Source: Glossina fuscipes (lineage: Eukaryota; Arthropoda; Insecta; Diptera; Glossinidae). Taken from it: a stretch of DNA of 64,000 nucleotides. Every line of letters starts with the position of its first letter. Position 1 is the first letter of the stretch. The notes under the pieces were generated by a model, which did not search any database, was not told where the DNA came from, and saw nothing but the letters and a program-made list of their open reading frames with translations. A program made the translations under genes and the position numbers. Shown one piece after another: positions 61,495-64,000 of this stretch. The stretch spans positions 6,111,862 to 6,175,861 of the forward strand of contig NW_023998415.1 of the NCBI RefSeq assembly GCF_014805625.2, written 5' to 3'.

Positions 61495-61915
61495 AAAAAC
61501 ACAAAATTATACTCGGTCGTGACCGAATCATTTCTACCCATCATCACTATAATATTGGGTAGATGCGACTGATTTCTTCTTAATTGCAGAATAAAAGTGA
61601 AAAAGTTATATTGTGTATAATAAATGTTGTACTTTATGAGTGAGACACAGAAAATACGGTAAGCAAAGGTGTTCACAGTTTTCGTTGCATAGGCATGTGG
61701 GCGTTGTAGGCGAGGTCTTTGAAAAGTTTCCAAATTTGCGAACAGGAGAATGTTTACCCCAAATACAAAATAGTTGCGCGGACATACAGATGGGCAGGCT
61801 TAGGTGAATTCCGAATTCGAATGTGGCCAAAACTCGAAATACTTTATGAGGTTTTCAAAGTTGGTTTTTACACGTGAAAAAATCCCTTATCCTTCGTTGA
61901 TGAATATAAAAATAT
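61495..61915 (+). repeat. F2 repeat copy, shortened
   Basis: It starts 'aaattatactcggtcgtgaccgaatcatttctacccatcatc', contains 'cataggcatgtgggcgttgtaggcg' and 'gaacaggagaatgttta', and ends 'cccttatccttcgttgatgaatataaaaa'. It directly follows the last exon of gene 2. Confidence 0.62.
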
Positions 61916-62579
61916 ATGTATATATTCTATACGAAGCCATTGGCTTGTATTTCTCTAGATGTAAATGATTTGTTACGCATGTGGACGAGAAAATCCACTG
62001 AGTTGGGACTTGCAAGACTTTGAGGCTAACTAAGATTTCGGCTACGCCTATTTAAAGCAGTGAAATTTAATTTTTTGAAATTGGAAATTTTTCGGAATAG
62101 ATCAACGTAGCAGACGAGAAAAAAAAGCGGAAGAAGAAGAAGAAAAAGTGGGAGAAGGAGAATATTAAGCATGCCCATCAAGTATTACAAAAAAATAATT
62201 ATTTTTTAAAAATTAAAAAAAGAAATGGCAACACTGCTGTCACTCTCTGGAGGATCCCTGCGACCAGCAGCATAATTGGTTCAATTTTGAATTAAAAACA
62301 AAAACCAAAAAAAAAACATTTAATCTACATTCCTATGTCTAGTGAAACACGTAGGGATTTTTAAAAATATTGATTTCTGTGTAATTGGCGAGTGTTTGAA
62401 TGGAAAAAAGGCCGCTCTCTTCTTAGTAAAAAACTTGTTTAACTGCTTCCTGTTTACCGAAGCTGAATGAAAAAACTTGAAAATTGTTTAAGTTGTGCTG
62501 CTTGCCGATATCGAGAACCTTACACAACACACTTTTTTGCGATTCCAGAACCGTGACAGTGTTCGTACATTTAATTAAA
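61916..62579. other. Gene-free sequence between F2 and the Cys-rich frame
   Basis: It has a purine-rich GAA/AGA tract at 62107-62165 and A-rich DNA. No exon is supported. Confidence 0.4.
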
Positions 62580-62900
62580 ATGTTCCTCGTCTTTTTCCTG
62601 CTGAAATGTGCCCCGTTTTACGGCATCTGTCAAAAATCGCTCAGCTGTCTTGATCCAGTTAACGTCAGCTTCAATGCAAAAATTGTATTGATTGGATACC
62701 AAATTCAAAACTTTAAATGTACACAGCAATGTCAGTCACTATGTCCAAAACTTTTTTGCCATTTAGACCAAGTCCAAACAGTGACATTGAAACTTTCATT
62801 TTGCATTTCGCGTGTATGCTCCCAAGCGACCAAGACCGAAAATGCATATAAACTTCACTTTCAAAGACTTTCGCTTTCACTTTACAAAGAAAAATCGTGA
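62580..62900 (+). CDS. Hypothetical secreted Cys-rich protein, 106 residues
   Basis: From ATG at 62580 the frame is open to TGA (62898-62900). It starts with a plausible signal peptide, MFLVFFLLKCAPFYGICQKS. A region with about ten cysteines follows, including FKCTQQCQSLCPKLFCHLDQ and a later CISRVC. The end is basic. The frame is also open upstream to at least 62484 without an ATG, so this could be the 3' part of a larger exon. Cys spacing does not match a family I know. It could be a fast-evolving secreted peptide or a chance frame. Confidence 0.27.
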   Translation: MFLVFFLLKCAPFYGICQKSLSCLDPVNVSFNAKIVLIGYQIQNFKCTQQCQSLCPKLFCHLDQVQTVTLKLSFCISRVCSQATKTENAYKLHFQRLSLSLYKEKS

Positions 62901-63489
62901 CTTAAGCAAGAAAACTGCATCCTTTTCATACCAGCGCTCAAGTTACTCAGTTACTCAGAGTATTTTTCTTCGGAATAATTATTAAAACAGCAAAAATACT
63001 TTTCGAAGGCACCAGTTACTTCGTGAAACGAACTAACAATCAGGCCAGCAAGTAAGCTATTTATTTGAAAGAGGCAAGCTCCCTCGAGTGCTTACGGAAA
63101 ATTGCGAAATTTCGAGAATAAATTATCATGTATTTTTTCGATAAATGTGAGTAGGCTTGTTAACCCCTTAAGAACAAATTTGTGATATTTCTTGGCGGCG
63201 ATTTGAATGGACACTCGATCAATAGACTAGCAAATTAAAAAGCAGACATTTTTTTGTAAGCTAGGTATAGACCGTTAGTAAATCTGACGATAGATTTGAA
63301 AACTCCCAAGTTCGGAGAGTAGAGGAGGGCTTGAACTTTATTAACACTGTTATTGCACTTACGAGCAATACGTCCTTTATTAAGAAGACATTCCAATTAT
63401 TATATACATTCGTCTCGAGAGGTGATAAATTTCTTCCGGGTAATGAAATTTTTTCAAAGCAATTTCCCAAGCAAAGAGAAGGAAGAAGA
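62901..63489. other. Gene-free sequence before the last F1 copy
   Basis: Short overlapping frames on both strands only. Nothing is recognised. Confidence 0.4.
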
Positions 63490-64000
63490 TTATAGTTGGG
63501 CAAGGCCGACCCTTAAATACGTTGCACTAAATTGTCTAAAACAATTCCTATTTTTTTGTATGCAATTACTATTATGGGTCAATTTTCATCACCACTTATT
63601 AAAACTTAAGTTTATCTGCCCTACAAGGGTGAATTGTCTTAAAAAACGTTATTATGGTAGGAAACAAAAAATAGGCCGAGATTGAGTTTCAAAAATTGAC
63701 CCATCCGGTCCAATGTTTTCATACCAATTTAGGCTGCCCAAATACTACTAGTTGGCCATCTTTGTCGAGATATCTTGAAAATTACTAATTTTTTCCATAT
63801 AATGACTTTTCAGTATAGAGCGTTATATGAGGGGAGTGGTGGAAAAAGTGAACCGATCCGAACATCCAATTTTCAATAGGGCTCGTCCTTGTGTTAAAAC
63901 ACGTCACTATACCAAATTTCATCAAAATATCTTATGAATTGCGATCTGTAGCTTGAACGTAAATTTACATGGACCGACACGGGACAGATAGACGGACGGA
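63490..64000 (+). repeat. F1 repeat copy cut by the window end
   Basis: It starts 'tatagttgggcaaggccgac' and continues through 'tactattatgggtcaattttcatcacc' to 'acagatagacggacgga' at the window edge. It is close to 11880-12530, so these two may be of one subfamily. Confidence 0.65.

Noticed and set aside
1..64000. CRISPR arrays, operons or bacterial mobile islands
   Set aside because: No spaced direct repeats, no tightly packed gene runs and no ribosome-binding-site pattern. Introns, microsatellites and mariner relics show eukaryotic DNA.

Overview
This is a stretch of insect nuclear DNA, most probably from a higher fly (Diptera: Brachycera). The reasons are a strongly AT-rich background, long (AT)n, (CT)n and (GT)n microsatellites, compact GT-AG introns next to very long ones, coding sequence with Asn/Gln/Ser/His homopolymer tracts of the Drosophila kind, many decayed mariner transposases, and a dispersed repeat carrying the 'cggacagacggac' and 'TATACCCTACACCA' motifs that I associate from memory with calyptrate and other fly genomes. 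The species cannot be fixed from the sequence. There are two assembly gaps, 100 N at 21585-21684 and 10 N at 43905-43914. I see no prokaryotic operon, CRISPR array, rRNA or intact tRNA.

The window is gene-poor. The clearest gene is on the + strand. Its three 3'-terminal exons (46073-46161, 46262-47051, 47160-48146) join in one frame and encode a tail of 621 residues, very rich in Ser, Asn, Gln and His. Upstream there are four smaller candidate exons (5313-5348, 23120-23203, 28993-29121, 29372-29407). All begin and end in phase 0, and two carry hydrophobic segments. If the chain is right, this is a gene of about 43 kb encoding a 716-residue membrane protein, and nearly everything between 5.3 and 46 kb is intron. 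I do not recognise the family.

A second, compact + strand gene at 60402-61464 has four exons whose phases all agree (2, 1, 1). It encodes about 170-173 residues with a Cys-containing middle and a basic, Tyr/Pro/His-containing end. A miniature element sits inside its last intron. On the - strand there is a convincing 3'-terminal exon (17349-17083) encoding a charged, soluble-looking tail. An upstream membrane-like exon candidate (19164 to about 18949) may belong to the same gene, which would then lie inside the long intron of the first. Two single-exon reading frames (57147-57404 and 62580-62900) are only possible genes.

Much of the rest is a transposon graveyard. Eight coding relics of mariner transposase from several subfamilies lie on both strands, plus one non-coding end. 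About fifteen copies of a non-coding family (here F1) are 0.15-1 kb long, with near-inverted ends and a terminal hairpin. A second family (F2) has at least six copies and a third (F3) about four. Three decayed tRNA-derived SINE-like copies lie at 16.1, 23.0 and 53.1 kb. The F and SINE family names are mine and rest on comparing copies within this window by eye.
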